Source: Lelliottia sp. WAP21
GTDB taxonomy: Bacteria > Pseudomonadota > Gammaproteobacteria > Enterobacterales > Enterobacteriaceae
Assembly (NCBI RefSeq): GCF_020532665.2
Contig: NZ_JAIWPG020000004.1
Coordinates: 186,001 to 250,000 of the forward strand
DNA: 64,000 nucleotides
Reading direction: 5' to 3'
Shown: piece by piece, positions 60,870-64,000 of the stretch
Numbering within the stretch: position 1 is the first letter of the stretch
Layout of the letters: each line of letters starts with the position of its first letter
Made by a program: the position numbers and the translations under genes
Notes under the pieces: model-generated
Told to the model about the DNA's origin: nothing
Database searches by the model: none
The model's input: the letters and a program-made list of their open reading frames with translations, nothing else

Positions 60870-61469
60870 TTAGAGAGACGAATCCTGACTGATCTCGTCC
60901 AGCGATAAATGGAAGCTTGGCACAAAGACCTGCATGAAGTAGTCCATCTCTTCGCTGCGGCGCGATTCCAGTGTTTTTTCCAGCCGCGTTTTAGCCAGAA
61001 AGAATTCATTATTGCCGGCGGATAACTCCTCAAGACATTTCAGGTAGGCGCAAAGCGCATCCGCTTGCTTCACCAGCGCTTTCTCTTCATCCGTACATTG
61101 CTGTTCGTCGATGAGTGGCGCAAAGATATCGCGCAGCTCTTCAGGGACCATTTCAACCAGTTTTTGCTGAGCAATTTTCTCTATTGCTTTGTATTCCTGG
61201 GCAATTTGCGCGTTGAAATATTTCACCGGTGTCGGGAGGTCGCCCGTCAGCACTTCGGATGCATCGTGATACATCGCCAGCAGAGCGATACGCTCGGCGT
61301 TCACCTGGCCATTGAATTTACGATTTTTGATGGCGGCCAGCGCATGGGCCACCATCGCGACCTGCAGGCTGTGTTCGGACACATTTTCCGTGCGCACGTT
61401 GCGCATCAAGGGCCAGCGGTTGATCAGTTTAAGACGGGAGAGGTGGGCGAAGAAATGACTCTGACTCAT
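60870..61469 (-). CDS. yfbR: YfbR, 5'-deoxynucleotidase
   Basis: HD-domain phosphohydrolase that removes phosphate from 2'-deoxynucleoside 5'-monophosphates; also part of a dUMP/thymidine route. The 199-aa protein has metal ligands H33 ([13 protein letters not shown]) and H68/D69 ([18 protein letters not shown]). Convergent with yfbS; follows alaA on the same strand 95 bp downstream. Confidence 0.96.
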   Translation of the reverse strand: MSQSHFFAHLSRLKLINRWPLMRNVRTENVSEHSLQVAMVAHALAAIKNRKFNGQVNAERIALLAMYHDASEVLTGDLPTPVKYFNAQIAQEYKAIEKIAQQKLVEMVPEELRDIFAPLIDEQQCTDEEKALVKQADALCAYLKCLEELSAGNNEFFLAKTRLEKTLESRRSEEMDYFMQVFVPSFHLSLDEISQDSSL

Positions 61470-61564
61470 AGGTTACCTTTTGTCTTTCACAGCGACAGGT
61501 TTCATTGTGCGGGGAGGGGAGGCAAGATGCAAATCAGGCTGCCCGAGGCAGCCTGATGAAGAGA

Positions 61565-62782
61565 TTACAGCTGATGATAACCGGAAAGGAAACGTCCAAA
61601 GCGGCTGATGGCCATTTCCAGTTCGTCTTCGCGAGGCAGGGTCACGATACGAACGTGATCGGGCCAGGGCCAGTTAAATGCGGTTCCCTGAACCAGCAGC
61701 ACTTTTTCCTGCAACAGGAAATCAAGCACCATCTTCTGGTCGTCGTGGATATTGAAGCGTTTAGCGTCAATTTTTGGGAACATATAGAGCGCACCGTTTG
61801 GCTTCACACAGGATACGCCGGGGATGTCGTTGATCAGTTCCCAGGCGCGGTTGCGCTGCTCGTAAAGGCGTCCGCCCGGGACGATAAATTCACTGATGCT
61901 CTGATAGCCGCCTAACGCGGTCTGAATCGCATGCTGTGCCGGCACGTTCGCGCACAGGCGCATTGAAGCCAGCATTTCCAGCCCTTCAATGTAACCTTTT
62001 GCATGTTTTTTAGGGCCGTTCAACACCATCCAGCCCTGACGGAAACCGGCCACGCGGTAGGTCTTTGACAGGCCGTTAAAGGTGACGGTCAGCAGATCGG
62101 GCGCCAGGGCCGCGATAGAGTGGTGCTGCGCCGCATCGTATAAAATCTTATCGTAGATTTCGTCCGCAAAAATGATCAGGTTGTGTTGACGGGCGATCTC
62201 CACGATCTCCATTAACAGCTCTTTTGAATAGACGGCGCCCGTTGGGTTGTTTGGGTTGATAATCACAATGCCACGCGTACGCGGGGTGATTTTGGCGCGG
62301 ATATCATCCAGGTCAGGGAACCAGTCAGCAGATTCATCGCAGAGATAATGCACCGCTTTTCCGCTGGAGAGCGAAACAGCCGCAGTCCATAACGGATAAT
62401 CCGGCGCGGGAACCAGCATCTCATCACCGCTGTTCAACAGCGCCTGCATGGCCTGCACAATCAGTTCAGACACACCGTTACCGATATAGATATCTTCCAC
62501 GGTGACGTCACGCATCCCACGTGCCTGATAATGCTGCATGATGGCTTTACGTGCGGAGTAGAGTCCTTTTGAATCGCAGTAACCCTGCGCAGTGGGCAGA
62601 TTACGGATCACATCAACAAGGATCTCATCCGGCGCGTCAAAACCAAAGGGCGCAGGATTACCAATGTTGAGTTTCAGAACCTTATTGCCTTCTTCTTCCA
62701 GGCGCTTAGCCTCTTTGAGAACCGGCCCGCGAATGTCGTAACAGACGTTGTCTAATTTGCTGGATTTTTCAATGGGGGACAT
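61565..62782 (-). CDS. alaA: AlaA, glutamate-pyruvate aminotransferase
   Basis: PLP-dependent class I aminotransferase; with AlaC makes most of the cell's alanine. The 405-aa protein equals the E. coli length. The PLP lysine is near residue 240 in NGLSKTYRVAGFRQGW; NPNNPTGAVYSKELLMEIV and the terminal RFLSGYHQ are typical. A hairpin (61536-61556) follows the stop. Lrp control is known in E. coli; no site was pinned down here. Confidence 0.96.
   Translation of the reverse strand: MSPIEKSSKLDNVCYDIRGPVLKEAKRLEEEGNKVLKLNIGNPAPFGFDAPDEILVDVIRNLPTAQGYCDSKGLYSARKAIMQHYQARGMRDVTVEDIYIGNGVSELIVQAMQALLNSGDEMLVPAPDYPLWTAAVSLSSGKAVHYLCDESADWFPDLDDIRAKITPRTRGIVIINPNNPTGAVYSKELLMEIVEIARQHNLIIFADEIYDKILYDAAQHHSIAALAPDLLTVTFNGLSKTYRVAGFRQGWMVLNGPKKHAKGYIEGLEMLASMRLCANVPAQHAIQTALGGYQSISEFIVPGGRLYEQRNRAWELINDIPGVSCVKPNGALYMFPKIDAKRFNIHDDQKMVLDFLLQEKVLLVQGTAFNWPWPDHVRIVTLPREDELEMAISRFGRFLSGYHQL

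Positions 62783-64000
<1,218 letters not shown>

Overview
The window is a chromosomal segment of an enteric gammaproteobacterium. Its gene order and protein sequences are those of the Escherichia/Salmonella/Enterobacter group. I infer Enterobacter or a close relative, because proteins are near-identical to E. coli ones in most places but the accessory insertions differ. It starts inside yfeO and ends inside lrhA, and almost every gene follows the E. coli K-12 order from glk to lrhA. There is no rRNA, no intact insertion sequence, no CRISPR array and no prophage. There is one tRNA gene (argW).

Layout. 1-7839: yfeO (partial), glk, the pyruvate-sensing two-component pair ypdB/ypdA, the alanine aminotransferase alaC, the microprotein ypdK and the cold-shock lipid A acyltransferase lpxP. 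The fry PTS/ypdC block that E. coli carries between ypdB and glk is absent. 7840-9474: a short accessory stretch beside argW, a classic integration target, holding an unknown secreted protein and a DUF2058 protein. 9550-17203: yfdC, mlaA, fadL, yfcZ and the anaerobic beta-oxidation operon fadIJ, with FadR sites visible at fadL and fadI. 17410-25231: sixA, smrB, prmB, aroC, mepA, yfcA, epmC, yfcL, mnmC; the yfc fimbrial cluster of E. coli is missing. 25390-38941: fabB (with a FadR/FabR promoter), yfcJ, flk, pdxB, usg, truA, dedA, accD, folC, dedD, cvpA, purF (PurR box), ubiX. 39232-43305: argT and hisJQMP, with sigma-54 promoter matches before argT and before hisJ and a paired NtrC enhancer before hisJ.

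43306-53300 is the least conserved part relative to K-12. It has a roughly 42-bp tandem repeat after hisP, a GNAT acetyltransferase, the yfcH-folX-yfcG/yfcF-yfcE-yfcD set, and then an operon that replaces yfcC: a LacI-family regulator diverging from an ascorbate-type PTS (EIIA, EIIB, EIIC) that overlaps a transketolase split into two genes. A related cluster sits in the same place in Salmonella (STM2340-2345, from memory), but I know of no established substrate. This is the best candidate for an undescribed catabolic system: a PTS that imports and phosphorylates a sugar whose phosphate is handed directly to a dedicated transketolase.

53414-64000: pta-ackA, yfbV, yfbU, hxpA, yfbS, yfbR, alaA, a long non-coding AT-rich leader, and the first 90 codons of lrhA. 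Many genes concern central carbon flow around pyruvate, acetate and fatty acids (ypdAB, alaC, alaA, pta-ackA, fadIJ, fabB, accD).
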